Positions 29,326 through 37,089 of a stretch of 38,849 nucleotides of DNA are shown piece after piece. Below the pieces are notes generated by a model. It was not told the origin of the DNA. It saw only the letters and a program-made list of their open reading frames with translations, and did not search any database. The stretch lies in the IMG/VR virus record IMGVR_UViG_3300029893_000032, positions 1 through 38,849 of that record. One strand, written 5' to 3'. Every line of letters begins with the position of its first letter. Positions within the stretch are counted from its first letter, which is position 1. Both the position numbers and the translations under genes were made by a program. The DNA is from a virus.

Positions 29326-29523
29326 ATGTGTGATACCTGTCGAACGCTAGAGAACAAAGTCAATAACGCCGTAAGGGAAGGTAATCCAGAGAAAGCCAGG
29401 GTAATGGCCACGCTGCTTACCAACCATCAAAAAAACTTCCATGCCGCGCAAGGACTGGTGTTGGTCACGCCAGAGCTGATCGCCTGGCCGTCAGGCTGCA
29501 AGTGGATTGTGGAGACCCGCTAA
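29326..29523 (+). CDS. Small CxxC protein
   Basis: A 65-residue protein from ATG 29326 (AGAGG upstream). It begins MCDTCRTLENKVNNAVREGN, with CxxC at residues 2-5, and has a helix with 'EKARVMATLLTNHQKNFHAA' including His residues. A third Cys lies near the end. It may hold a small metal site. Its stop overlaps the next start in TAATG. Function unknown. Confidence 0.62.
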   Translation: MCDTCRTLENKVNNAVREGNPEKARVMATLLTNHQKNFHAAQGLVLVTPELIAWPSGCKWIVETR

Positions 29524-30326
29524 TGGCAAAAGGGCGAATGATTTCAAAGTCCACTGCTGGAGACAGGAAATTCAACGATCTCCCCGATGATACCTGCCGG
29601 CTGGCATTCCTCCTCCTGGTCTCGTTTGCTGATCGAGAAGGCCGCACATACGGCGATCCAAAGATGGTTCGCTCGATGATTTTTCCGCGGCGCGACGACA
29701 TTGCAATTGAGCAAATCGAGCAGTATCTGCAAAATTGGCATGATAACGGAATGATCGTCAGGTACGAGGCGGAAGGCGACATGTGGATCTGGTTTCCGAA
29801 TTTCGAGAAACATCAGCCCGGCATGCGCAAAGAGCGTGAACCCGCCAGCGAGATACCTGCACCTCCCGCGGAAATAATCCGACAATTTTCCGCCAATCAT
29901 CCGGAAGATTTCCGCCCGGAAGACGGATTAAAAGAAGGGAATGGAATTAAAGAGAATGGAATAGAAGGGAAGGCTGGCGGCGAAAACGACGCCGACACCG
30001 CCTTTTTCAGCCCCGCTCAAAAACCGCTCATCGAGGCCTTTACCAAAGCGACCGGTATATACGCCCCTGCCGGCGGCGGTCATCAAACCAAAAAATGGCA
30101 CGAAGCGCTCATGACGCTCGTCAAAGCCCGCGCATCCCCCGAGGAGATCGCCGCTACTGTGCAAGATATGCTCGACCGCGGACTGTCCATCGCCGGCCCG
30201 TGGTCGATCATCAACGGCGTAAATGTTTACCGTGCAAAACAGCGGGCCAGGGCCAGCCCAAACGATCAGGGCGAACAATCCCTGACTCTTGAAGAGCATA
30301 TCAAAAAAGTGAGTGCAAACTTATGA
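29523..30326 (+). CDS. Replisome organiser / replication initiation protein
   Basis: A 267-residue protein. The N-terminal ~110 residues (MAKGRMISKSTAGDRKFNDL, 'CRLAFLLLVSFADREGRTYG', 'QIEQYLQNWHDNGMIVRYEA', 'DMWIWFPNFEKHQ') match the N-terminal winged-helix domain of phage replication organisers. After a flexible acidic linker (~115-165), the C-terminal part 'FFSPAQKPLIEAFTKATGIY ... AGPWSIINGVNVYRA' resembles a DnaD-like or helicase-loading region. It directly precedes and is coupled to the DnaB helicase gene (ATGA), the usual initiator/loader-helicase pair. It should bind the phage origin and load the helicase. Confidence 0.82.
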   Translation: MAKGRMISKSTAGDRKFNDLPDDTCRLAFLLLVSFADREGRTYGDPKMVRSMIFPRRDDIAIEQIEQYLQNWHDNGMIVRYEAEGDMWIWFPNFEKHQPGMRKEREPASEIPAPPAEIIRQFSANHPEDFRPEDGLKEGNGIKENGIEGKAGGENDADTAFFSPAQKPLIEAFTKATGIYAPAGGGHQTKKWHEALMTLVKARASPEEIAATVQDMLDRGLSIAGPWSIINGVNVYRAKQRARASPNDQGEQSLTLEEHIKKVSANL

Positions 30327-31756
30327 CGCCAACCGAATTTGAGCCGACAACCATCCCCCCCGCCTCTGTGCAAGCGGAAGAAGCCCTTTTGGGCGCTTTG
30401 CTCATCAATCCGGAGCTGCTCAAAACGATCGATATCAGACCAGAGGATTTCTACATCATCCGCAATCGCTGGATTTTTGAGGCTATGTTGGAGATCCGCC
30501 AAACCGCCCAGGTCGATTACATGACCGTATGCGCCGCCCTCGAAAGCAACGGCAAGCTCAACGAGATCAAAGGCCCAGCCTACTTGCTTGATCTCATTGC
30601 CCGAACACCCACCAGCCTGCACGCCGAGAGCTACGCCGATATCATTCGCGACCGTGCCAGGCGCCGCCGTATCCTCGAGATTGCCGCCAACCTGACAAAA
30701 GCTGCCTACGACCTCGATCAGGACGTTGACAAAACCGTCAGCACCGCCGCAACCAGTCTGGCTAACAGCACGCAGCCGAAAGGCGGCGCCCAACACGTAT
30801 CGGTATTCGCCAGTCGGCATTATGACCGCATCTCCGAGCTGTCCTCCGGTAAGCGCCAGGTTCAACGCATCCCCACCGGGTTCATCGATTTCGACCGCTG
30901 CCTGGACGGGGGGCTGCGCATACCAGAAATGTTGCTCCTGCTCGGTAAGCCCGGCCTGGGCAAAACGAAATTCATCCTCCAGCTTGGATTCCAGATGGGT
31001 CGGACCTTCCCGGGCGCAATCTACGAGATGGAGACCGACGAAGACCAGATCATGGATCGTGAGTTCAGCCGCCGTACAAGGATCAGCGACAGCCGCTTCG
31101 AGACTGGCCAACTCGGTGATGATGAATGGCCGCTCTATACTCATGAATTCGAAAAACTGGCCGACAAAACCATGACGAAGGTTTACCTGGACTTCGGCAG
31201 CAGTTGGACAACCACCAGCCTGCGCGCCGATCTGGCCAGGTTGAAAGCCGAATATGGCATCGTCTGGTACATGGTCGATTACATGAAATTCCTGCGCGAT
31301 AGCTATGGCAGAGATGAAATCGAGCGCCTCAACCATATCTCGGGTCGCTTGAAGCAGATCAATCGCGAATTGGGTCTGGCGTCCGTCATCATCCACTCCA
31401 TGAACAAAGAGGGTATCAAATCTCAATACCCCGACCTCTCAAACATGAGCCAGGGTGCCGATATTGCCTTCGACACCGACAAAGCCCTCTTCATGACCGC
31501 CCACATCCCCCGCACCGGTGAAAACGCCATACCCAGTTACCGCACATTCACCTTTCAAAAGTCGCGCTCGCGCTTGAACCATGTTGTTTTTCATCTGCAG
31601 GCCGTCAAAGAATTCCCCGCCTTTCTGGACGTTGCCCCTGCCCATCAAATCCAGCAGGAACAGCATACCTTCGGGAATGGCAAAAAACCTGTGCTATCCC
31701 CACCGGCCCCATACACCGAGCCCGATCTGTTCGATGATAAGGATTTAGAGTTATGA
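30323..31756 (+). CDS. dnaB: Replicative DNA helicase, DnaB type
   Basis: A 477-residue protein. The N-terminal DnaB domain ('SVQAEEALLGALLINPELLK', residues ~15-34) is followed by a linker and the RecA-like ATPase: Walker A 'GKPGLGKT' (208-215), Walker B-type 'VWYMVDYMKF' (~320), 'GLASVIIHSMNKEGIKSQYP' and 'MSQGADIAFDTDKALFM'. It unwinds DNA at the phage fork and works with the coupled upstream organiser. The C-terminal 30 residues are Pro/Asp-rich, ending 'PDLFDDKDLEL'. No phage primase or polymerase was seen, so those are presumably from the host. Confidence 0.93.
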   Translation: MTPTEFEPTTIPPASVQAEEALLGALLINPELLKTIDIRPEDFYIIRNRWIFEAMLEIRQTAQVDYMTVCAALESNGKLNEIKGPAYLLDLIARTPTSLHAESYADIIRDRARRRRILEIAANLTKAAYDLDQDVDKTVSTAATSLANSTQPKGGAQHVSVFASRHYDRISELSSGKRQVQRIPTGFIDFDRCLDGGLRIPEMLLLLGKPGLGKTKFILQLGFQMGRTFPGAIYEMETDEDQIMDREFSRRTRISDSRFETGQLGDDEWPLYTHEFEKLADKTMTKVYLDFGSSWTTTSLRADLARLKAEYGIVWYMVDYMKFLRDSYGRDEIERLNHISGRLKQINRELGLASVIIHSMNKEGIKSQYPDLSNMSQGADIAFDTDKALFMTAHIPRTGENAIPSYRTFTFQKSRSRLNHVVFHLQAVKEFPAFLDVAPAHQIQQEQHTFGNGKKPVLSPPAPYTEPDLFDDKDLEL

Positions 31757-31947
31757 ACACTACCGACCTGACCGCAGCCATCCGCGCAGAAGTATCACGG
31801 ATAGAAACCAGATACAACCCCGAATTTGACATTTTCCCCGGCGTGCCAGATGTATCCTGGAGCGATAAAAAATTGTCGGAAATGGTTCTTAAGCTTGCAG
31901 ATGCTATTGACCGCCTTCAGGAACAGCTAATGGATAAAGAAAAATGA
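31753..31947 (+). CDS. Small acidic protein between helicase and ParB-like genes
   Basis: A 64-residue protein (MNTTDLTAAIRAEVSRIETR...), acidic, with helical ends and a Pro-containing middle 'FDIFPGVPDVSWSDKKLSEM'. It overlaps both neighbours (ATGA on each side), so all three genes are translated together. No motif recognised. A modulatory partner of the helicase or ParB-like protein is possible only by context. Confidence 0.68.
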   Translation: MNTTDLTAAIRAEVSRIETRYNPEFDIFPGVPDVSWSDKKLSEMVLKLADAIDRLQEQLMDKEK

Positions 31948-32807
31948 AAATCAAGCTGAATAAAATCCTGCCCAACCCGGAGCAGCCGCGTACGCGTTTC
32001 GACCAGATCGAGCTCGAAATCCTGGCAGAATCGATCCGTGAGCATGGCGTGATTCAACCGATCACGGTCGAGCAGGCTGATAACGGTATGTATATCTTGC
32101 ATGACGGCGAGCGCAGGCTGCGCGCGGCAAAGCTGGCTGGTTTAGATAATATCCCGGCGCATGTGACGCCGCCGCTGAACGGCACAGGCAGCCGCGATCG
32201 GCTCGTCCGGGCGATGGTGGCCAATCTGCAGCGATCGGATTTGAATCCAATCGAGGAAGCACTGGCTTACCAGCGCATGATGGCCGACCTCGGGCTGACA
32301 ATGGCGCAAATCTCGCGCATGATGGGCGTCAGCCAGGCCAGGGTGACCAGCCGTATAAAACTGCTGATGCTCGATGAGCCGATCCAGGCGGAGATCATCA
32401 ATGGCCGAATACCGAAGGATGAGCGCACCACGGTCGCGCTGCTGTCCATTGAAGACGGCCAGCTGCGAATTGACCTGGCTCTGCGGGCGGCCGAGCGCCG
32501 GATGACAGCGAAGGGTATCATCGAGGCCTGCCAACGGGTAAACCGGCACCTGGCGGAGCAAAGATTGCCCAAAAGCGACATCCCTGCCATCTGGCAGGCA
32601 GAGCGCAAAACAGGGGCCGTAGATCGAACGCATTGGGACGCGCTGGCCCAGGTTGGAAAACTGCCGCCCTGGATACTGCTCGAAATAGCCGCGCGCAATA
32701 CCTGCAAAAAGTGCAGCTGGTATGACATGGCCAGCGAGGCTGTTTGCAAGGATTGCCCGCTGCCTCAGCTGATTATTACTATGATCGGGAAGGCCAACAA
32801 TGGCTGA
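31944..32807 (+). CDS. ParB/Spo0J-like protein with C-terminal zinc finger
   Basis: A 287-residue protein. The N-terminal ~100 residues hold the ParB CTP-binding/nuclease-like core: 'NPEQPRTRFDQIELEILAES', 'GVIQPITVEQADNGMYILHD' and the signature 'GERRLRAAKLAG'. Residues ~105-165 carry the ParB helix-turn-helix (MAQISRMMGVSQARVTSRIK). The last ~35 residues add 'CKKCSWYDMASEAVCKDC', a C4 zinc finger not usual in chromosomal ParB. No ParA is encoded nearby, so plasmid-like partition is unlikely. Regulation, DNA condensation or partnership with the downstream PAPS-reductase-like enzyme are alternatives. Confidence 0.88.
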   Translation: MKIKLNKILPNPEQPRTRFDQIELEILAESIREHGVIQPITVEQADNGMYILHDGERRLRAAKLAGLDNIPAHVTPPLNGTGSRDRLVRAMVANLQRSDLNPIEEALAYQRMMADLGLTMAQISRMMGVSQARVTSRIKLLMLDEPIQAEIINGRIPKDERTTVALLSIEDGQLRIDLALRAAERRMTAKGIIEACQRVNRHLAEQRLPKSDIPAIWQAERKTGAVDRTHWDALAQVGKLPPWILLEIAARNTCKKCSWYDMASEAVCKDCPLPQLIITMIGKANNG

Positions 32808-33714
32808 CAAAAACCAGCTACTGGACCTGATCATCAGCGATGTCGAAGCCTCTGCCGAGGGTCGACCGGCGGTTTGGATGGCCAAAAACGGCGCGGCGAT
32901 GATCCGGCCGACGATAAAACACGAAAAAAAGCGGGTGCGCTGGACGCCTGAGGAAGACAGATTCTTGATCGAAAACAGCGCGACCATGAGCCTGAACGAG
33001 ATTGCAGAAGCGTTGGGGAGATCTCGCTACGGGGTCCATATCCGGCGGAAGAAACTGGACGCCGTGGCGCCACGACATGCACCTGGTTACCTGTCGTGCA
33101 ACCAGATAGCCAAAATCCTGGGCGTGGACAGCCATAAACCGCCCACCTGGGTCGACCTGGGCATTCTGGAGGGGGAAGCGTTTCCGTATGATTTTGGCCC
33201 GCTAAAACGGCGGGTAAAAATCAACACTTTCAAACGCTGGCTGATTCGACCGGAGTCCTGGGTGTATTTCAAGGCCGATCGGATTCGGGTCGGCCATTTG
33301 CGGCGCCTGGTGCAGCTGGCGCAGGCGCGCTGGGGAGATGAGTGGTGGAACACCAACCAGGCGGCAGCCTATCATGGAGTCAGCAACAAAGACATTCTGC
33401 GCCAGGTCAAATTGGGCAAAATATCCGGCGTGCGCGCGATTGGTATCGATCGCGTGCGCAACCCGGGCTGGGCGTACTGGTTTGTGCGCCGCTCGGAAGT
33501 CGAGAAATTGGTGCTTTATTTTGGCAAGGGCAAGGGGCGAGAATTGGTTGCCTGGTCGCCCAGGGCGGATGATTTCATCCTCCGCGCACGAGCTGAGGGG
33601 AAAATGTTCAAGGAAATTGCCCGGATGATGAAATGGTCCCAGAGACGGGTGGAATACCGCTGGCATCACTACTTGAAAAGGCGAATGCTTCATGAGTTAC
33701 GCGCGATGGGATAG
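32800..33714 (+). CDS. Four-module DNA-binding protein (Myb-HTH-HTH-Myb)
   Basis: A 304-residue, very basic protein with four DNA-binding-like units in mirror order. They are a Myb/SANT-like repeat (~47-90, 'RWTPEEDRFLIENSATMSLN'), an HTH_17/MerR-like unit (~98-165, 'LSCNQIAKILGVDSHKPPTW'), a second HTH_17-like unit (~182-235, 'WNTNQAAAYHGVSNKDILRQ') and a second Myb-like repeat (~250-295, 'AWSPRADDFILRARAEGKMF'). The family is not recognised as a whole. It overlaps the ParB-like gene, so both may act on the same DNA. A middle- or late-gene activator or origin binder is plausible. Confidence 0.75.
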   Translation: MADKNQLLDLIISDVEASAEGRPAVWMAKNGAAMIRPTIKHEKKRVRWTPEEDRFLIENSATMSLNEIAEALGRSRYGVHIRRKKLDAVAPRHAPGYLSCNQIAKILGVDSHKPPTWVDLGILEGEAFPYDFGPLKRRVKINTFKRWLIRPESWVYFKADRIRVGHLRRLVQLAQARWGDEWWNTNQAAAYHGVSNKDILRQVKLGKISGVRAIGIDRVRNPGWAYWFVRRSEVEKLVLYFGKGKGRELVAWSPRADDFILRARAEGKMFKEIARMMKWSQRRVEYRWHHYLKRRMLHELRAMG

Positions 33715-34024
33715 CTGCACTTCGGATGTGTATGTTTTTGAGTCGTGTCACGGTTATGAAATCAACGTAGCCACACACCGGAAAGTGAACCACAATCAAC
33801 CCATGCCCATGTCTGCCGATTACGAAGATCGACTTGATTACTTGATTGATTGCGCGGCGTGGCAGCGGAACGGGGTAAAGGTTGCGATTGGATTGCCATT
33901 TGATGGTAGGTGTTTGATTTATCAGGAGCCAGGCGATTGCGCGGATGCACTCGAAAACTTGCGCGACATGGGTTACCTGGTCCCGCAGAGCGCTATTGAT
34001 GGGCTGCGAAAGGAGGCGATGTGA
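33692..34024 (+). CDS. Hypothetical early protein
   Basis: A 110-residue protein (MSYARWDSCTSDVYVFESCH...), four to five Cys, acidic. A beta-rich N-terminus 'YEINVATHRKVNHNQPMPMS' is followed by helices 'DYEDRLDYLIDCAAWQRNGV' and 'PGDCADALENLRDMGYLVPQ'. It overlaps the upstream gene by 23 bases and the PAPS-reductase-like gene by four (GTGA), so it is tied to both. Short proteins of this look occur near phage metabolic genes, but no function can be given. Confidence 0.66.
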   Translation: MSYARWDSCTSDVYVFESCHGYEINVATHRKVNHNQPMPMSADYEDRLDYLIDCAAWQRNGVKVAIGLPFDGRCLIYQEPGDCADALENLRDMGYLVPQSAIDGLRKEAM

Positions 34025-35223
34025 GAGCTCAACCATCATTATTCGATAGTAGCCGCATGACTCTGCGAGACGCAATCGATCTAACTCTTATGTCGATGCA
34101 AATCTACGCCGAGAAATATCGTCATTGGTCTATCTCGTTCAGCGGTGGCAAGGACTCGACTGCCACCCTAGCGATCGTTCTGCATCTGATCGAATCCGGC
34201 CAGATCGCAACGCCCGAGAGCCTGACCGTGCTGTACGCCGATACTGGTTTGGAGTTGTTGCCGTTACACCATACAGCACTGCAAATCCTGGCAGAGGTTG
34301 AACGGCGCGGTCACCGCGTCATCATTGTCAGGCCAGAGCTCGACAAACGGTTTTTTGTATATATGTTTGGGCGCGGAGTGCCGCCTCCATCAAATGTTTT
34401 CCGATGGTGTACGGGCGCTTTAAAAATCAAGCCCATGATGAATGCATTGCGGCAGCTGAGGATTACGACAGGCGAAAAATTTTTATCTCTAATTGGCGTG
34501 CGCCTCGGAGAGAGCGCGGCCCGCGACCAACGAATCGCAATCTCCTGCGGTAAAGATGCTGAATGTGGCCAGGGTTATTACCAGGAAACTACTCCGGCGA
34601 ATGTTGCGGATGTTCTCGCGCCAATCGTCCATTGGCGCACCTGTCATGTATGGGATTTGTTGCAGGGATTTGGCCCATCTCATGGACTGCCCACAGAGCA
34701 AATCGCCAGCATCTACGGGTTGGGTACTGAGCTTGAGGAAATCAATTCGCGGACCGGATGCACTGCCTGCAACTTGGCCAGCAGAGATGTTGCGCTCGAT
34801 CGGATATTGCAGCTACCTAAATGGAGATATTTGGCGCCGCTCAAACGGCTCAAGCCGCTATACGCGGAGCTTAAATTGCCGTATCGACGGCTGAGGAAAA
34901 CTGAAGCCGAATATACCGCCAATGGGAAATTGGTATCAAATTTACATCGGTTGGGTCCTATGACGATGGAAACTCGCAGATGGGGACTGGATCAGGTTTT
35001 GGCGCTCCAGGTGGAAATCAACAGAATCGCCCAAATCGATGGGCGGCCTGAAATATCGTTGATCGATGATGAGGAACTCGCGAGGATCAATGAATTAATC
35101 GATGCAGACACCTGGCCAGATAAGTGGTCAGGGATGGAGGATACAGGCGATATCCTGCACGATCAAATCGTTTCAGCAGGCGTGATTCAACCATTATTGA
35201 GTGAGGTGAGCGATGAAAAATAA
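34021..35223 (+). CDS. PAPS reductase/DndC-like PP-loop enzyme
   Basis: A 400-residue protein from GTG 34021 with AGGAGG four bases upstream. The N-type ATP pyrophosphatase loop 'SGGKDS' is at 41-46. DndC-like features follow: 'RWCTGALKIKP' (C130), 'GVRLGESAARDQR', 'LAPIVHWRTCHVWDLL' and 'SRTGCTACNLASRDV' (C247, C250). The cysteines (130, 182, 208, 247, 250) could hold an Fe-S cluster as in DndC. Relatives activate sulfate or transfer sulfur in DNA phosphorothioation. No other dnd genes are visible, so a phage-specific DNA or tRNA thiolation, or defence evasion, is inferred. A ParB-like gene lies two genes upstream. Confidence 0.85.
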   Translation: MRAQPSLFDSSRMTLRDAIDLTLMSMQIYAEKYRHWSISFSGGKDSTATLAIVLHLIESGQIATPESLTVLYADTGLELLPLHHTALQILAEVERRGHRVIIVRPELDKRFFVYMFGRGVPPPSNVFRWCTGALKIKPMMNALRQLRITTGEKFLSLIGVRLGESAARDQRIAISCGKDAECGQGYYQETTPANVADVLAPIVHWRTCHVWDLLQGFGPSHGLPTEQIASIYGLGTELEEINSRTGCTACNLASRDVALDRILQLPKWRYLAPLKRLKPLYAELKLPYRRLRKTEAEYTANGKLVSNLHRLGPMTMETRRWGLDQVLALQVEINRIAQIDGRPEISLIDDEELARINELIDADTWPDKWSGMEDTGDILHDQIVSAGVIQPLLSEVSDEK

Positions 35224-35494
35224 ACTTTTGCAGGCGATTGTAATAATTGTGCTATTGAGCAGCGCGGCAACTGCAATTGGAGTGGCGGTGCAGGAGACAT
35301 CCAATGTGACGCTGCCGTATGGAGGGTTTACAAGGATGGGCAAGCCGCCGCTGCCGTTCGAGACAGCCTATCCGCCGCCAGACCCGAGCGAAGGATACCC
35401 GCCGCCGGGATGGGGTTACCCGGCGCCGATTACCCCGCAGCCATATGTGACGCCAACTCCGTTGCTGCCGCCTACCGCGAACCCGGATATATAG
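35213..35494 (+). CDS. Secreted or anchored proline-rich protein
   Basis: A 93-residue protein: N-terminal signal or anchor (MKNKLLQAIVIIVLLSSAAT), a short linker, and a Pro/Tyr/Gly-rich tail from ~residue 45 ('YPPPDPSEGYPPPGWGYPAP', 'TPQPYVTPTPLLPPTANPDI'). No Cys. Such tails are unstructured and cell-surface exposed. It overlaps the PAPS-reductase-like gene by 11 bases. The Pro/Thr-rich style matches surface proteins of Chloroflexota. Function unknown; an envelope or exclusion role is possible. Confidence 0.7.
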   Translation: MKNKLLQAIVIIVLLSSAATAIGVAVQETSNVTLPYGGFTRMGKPPLPFETAYPPPDPSEGYPPPGWGYPAPITPQPYVTPTPLLPPTANPDI

Positions 35495-35505
35495 GAGGAG
35501 ATGTT

Positions 35506-35745
35506 ATGGCGATCAGGCATAACCGCCGGGCGGTTTTTGAATTCATCGTCGCCTACAAAATAGCCCACGACGGCAACTCGCCATCGATGCGGGAAATTGG
35601 GCAGCAATTTGGGATCTCATCGTTGTCGATGGTGGATTACATCCTGGACGACCTGGTTGACCAGGGGAAGATCCGGCGAGATGGGACGCGCGGGATTTAT
35701 GTAACTGGCGGCCAGTGGAATCTCGTGGGAGATAATCAGGCATGA
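35506..35745 (+). CDS. LexA-type winged-helix protein without peptidase domain
   Basis: A 79-residue protein from ATG 35506 with GGAGGAG upstream. 'RRAVFEFIVAYKIAHDGNSP', 'SMREIGQQFGISSLSMVDYI' and 'LDDLVDQGKIRRDGTRGIYV' reproduce the LexA N-terminal DNA-binding domain, including the wing. The self-cleaving C-terminal domain is absent. It may act as a stable competitor or regulator at LexA-like or phage operators. It overlaps the next gene by ATGA. Confidence 0.82.
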   Translation: MAIRHNRRAVFEFIVAYKIAHDGNSPSMREIGQQFGISSLSMVDYILDDLVDQGKIRRDGTRGIYVTGGQWNLVGDNQA

Positions 35746-35969
35746 ACGATTTGGAACTCGTCAATATCATTGGTTACATTACTCAGCCAGATATCGATCG
35801 CAATGAGTATTACGACTGGATCGGTAAGCAGCTCCGCATTCTCGATGTGCGCCTGGGATTGCAAAACTGCAATTTCCCGCCAGGCCTGGTCTTCCGTGAT
35901 CAGTACGGCCATACAGCTATCGTCCGCTCGGATCGAAGCACGCTGTCTCGTATGCCGGAGGTGGTATGA
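35742..35969 (+). CDS. Small hypothetical protein
   Basis: A 75-residue protein (MNDLELVNIIGYITQPDIDR...). It has alternating helix 'YYDWIGKQLRILDVRLGLQN' and strand 'GLVFRDQYGHTAIVRSDRST' segments and looks soluble. It is coupled on both sides by ATGA overlaps. No motif recognised; the gene run around it is typical of small phage accessory genes. Confidence 0.65.
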   Translation: MNDLELVNIIGYITQPDIDRNEYYDWIGKQLRILDVRLGLQNCNFPPGLVFRDQYGHTAIVRSDRSTLSRMPEVV

Positions 35970-36142
35970 CCCTGCACCCCCTCATCTGGATCGCGATAGG
36001 TTTTGTTGTCGGCGGCGCCGCCGTTTTTGTGCTGATCCTGATTTACGCCGCCATCGCCAACGCCGGCAGCATATCGGATAGCGATTTGGTGGACGCCTGG
36101 CAGCCAACAGCAGGAGGTAATAATGAGCAAAATTTTGGATGA
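35966..36142 (+). CDS. 58-residue single-span membrane protein
   Basis: MTLHPLIWIAIGFVVGGAAV followed by FVLILIYAAIANAG forms one long membrane helix. A short acidic tail 'SISDSDLVDAWQPTAGGNNE' faces the other side. ATGA coupling with the previous gene and a 20-base overlap with the next. It was found by reading the gap between neighbouring genes. Function unknown; it is one of four tiny membrane proteins in the early region. Confidence 0.55.
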   Translation: MTLHPLIWIAIGFVVGGAAVFVLILIYAAIANAGSISDSDLVDAWQPTAGGNNEQNFG

Positions 36143-36350
36143 TTGCGCGCAATTCGCAAACCGACATCGCGGCAGGCATATAACATCTGGGCCGCATTGG
36201 TCAACCATCATACGATTTGCACCACTCTATGATTACGCCTGCGAACTAGAAGCTGCGCTTACCGAGATCGCAGAAAAGTCAGGAGTATCGCGAAACGCGG
36301 ATTGGGCTCGTAGAAGAGCTCTGGAGGCTATAAATGAGCACCGGCGCTAA
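36123..36350 (+). CDS. Small hypothetical protein
   Basis: A 75-residue protein (MSKILDDCAQFANRHRGRHI...) with an Arg/His-rich N-terminus, central 'IIRFAPLYDYACELEAALTE' helix and basic C-terminus 'WARRRALEAINEHRR'. AGGAGG precedes the ATG. It may bind nucleic acid given its charge, but there is no motif. It overlaps the nucleotidyltransferase gene by 17 bases. Confidence 0.64.
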   Translation: MSKILDDCAQFANRHRGRHITSGPHWSTIIRFAPLYDYACELEAALTEIAEKSGVSRNADWARRRALEAINEHRR

Positions 36351-36867
36351 AACATCCTACGCTTTCGCCATGACACTGGCCAGCCGCATGATCGACCTGC
36401 TCTCACCTCACTGTCTGCGAGTCGAAATAGCCGGCAGCCTGCGGCGCAAAAAACCTCTTGTCAATGATATCGAGATTGTACTTATACCAGCCCCACTGTG
36501 CGATTTGTTTGGGGTTGAGATATACGGCGCCGCCCGCATCGAGGCTGCATTGAGGGATGATGGTTTTAAGTTGATTAAAAACGGCGCGCATTACAAGCAG
36601 GCCAGGCTGCCGGGCGGCAAGATTGCATTTGATTTATTTCTCACCACGCCAGAGTGCTGGGGTGTCATCTACACTATCCTCACCGGCAGCGCCGATTTCA
36701 GCCACCGCCTGGTCACGCCGCGCAGGTTGGGTGGATTGCTGCCGTCCGATCTACGCATTAAAGGTGGGCGTATCTGGAGGGGGGATACCGCATTGGATAC
36801 TCCCGAGGAGGCAGATGTTTTCCGTGTCTGCGGCATTGACTGGGTCGAACCCGATAAAAGGTATTGA
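36334..36867 (+). CDS. Minimal PolX-like nucleotidyltransferase
   Basis: A 177-residue protein. The family X palm is recognised by 'GSLRRKKPLVNDIEIVL' (GS 34-35; metal ligands D45 and E47) and 'KIAFDLFL' (third acid D100). The C-terminal 'GGRIWRGDTALDTPEEADVF' and 'RVCGIDWVEPDKR' match the thumb end of DNA polymerase beta-like enzymes. The 8-kDa lyase and fingers found in full PolX are absent, so length is about half that of typical family members. It could fill short gaps, add nucleotides to ends or modify RNA. GGAGG is well placed before ATG 36334. Confidence 0.82.
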   Translation: MSTGAKTSYAFAMTLASRMIDLLSPHCLRVEIAGSLRRKKPLVNDIEIVLIPAPLCDLFGVEIYGAARIEAALRDDGFKLIKNGAHYKQARLPGGKIAFDLFLTTPECWGVIYTILTGSADFSHRLVTPRRLGGLLPSDLRIKGGRIWRGDTALDTPEEADVFRVCGIDWVEPDKRY

Positions 36868-36886
36868 CGAGGAGAAGGGAGGTTGC

Positions 36887-37081
36887 ATGACTGCTCCGAC
36901 TAAAAAACACGCTCTCAGGCTCTGTCCCCAGGGGTTAGAACTCTGGCAAAAATACGAATCCCTGGCGCTCGAATTCAGCATGAATCACCCCCAGGCTAGT
37001 GCTGCCTGGGATGATTTTATCCGCCATTATCGCGGCACCAGCAGCCATAAGGGCTGCAGTTTATGTAACAAGAAACCATAG
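36887..37081 (+). CDS. Small protein with C-terminal CxxC
   Basis: A 64-residue protein from ATG 36887 with GGGAGG upstream. It opens MTAPTKKHALRLCPQGLELW, has a helical middle and ends 'GTSSHKGCSLCNKKP', so a Cys near residue 13, a His and a C-terminal CxxC might hold one metal. Its 'LCPQGLELWQKYESLALEF' helix resembles small phage accessory proteins of unknown role. Confidence 0.62.
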   Translation: MTAPTKKHALRLCPQGLELWQKYESLALEFSMNHPQASAAWDDFIRHYRGTSSHKGCSLCNKKP

Positions 37082-37089
37082 GTGTTCGC

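Noticed and set aside
30266-31426. 386-codon ORF opposite the DnaB helicase
   Set aside because: It is the antisense of a clear DnaB gene with all motifs; long shadow ORFs are common in GC-rich coding DNA.
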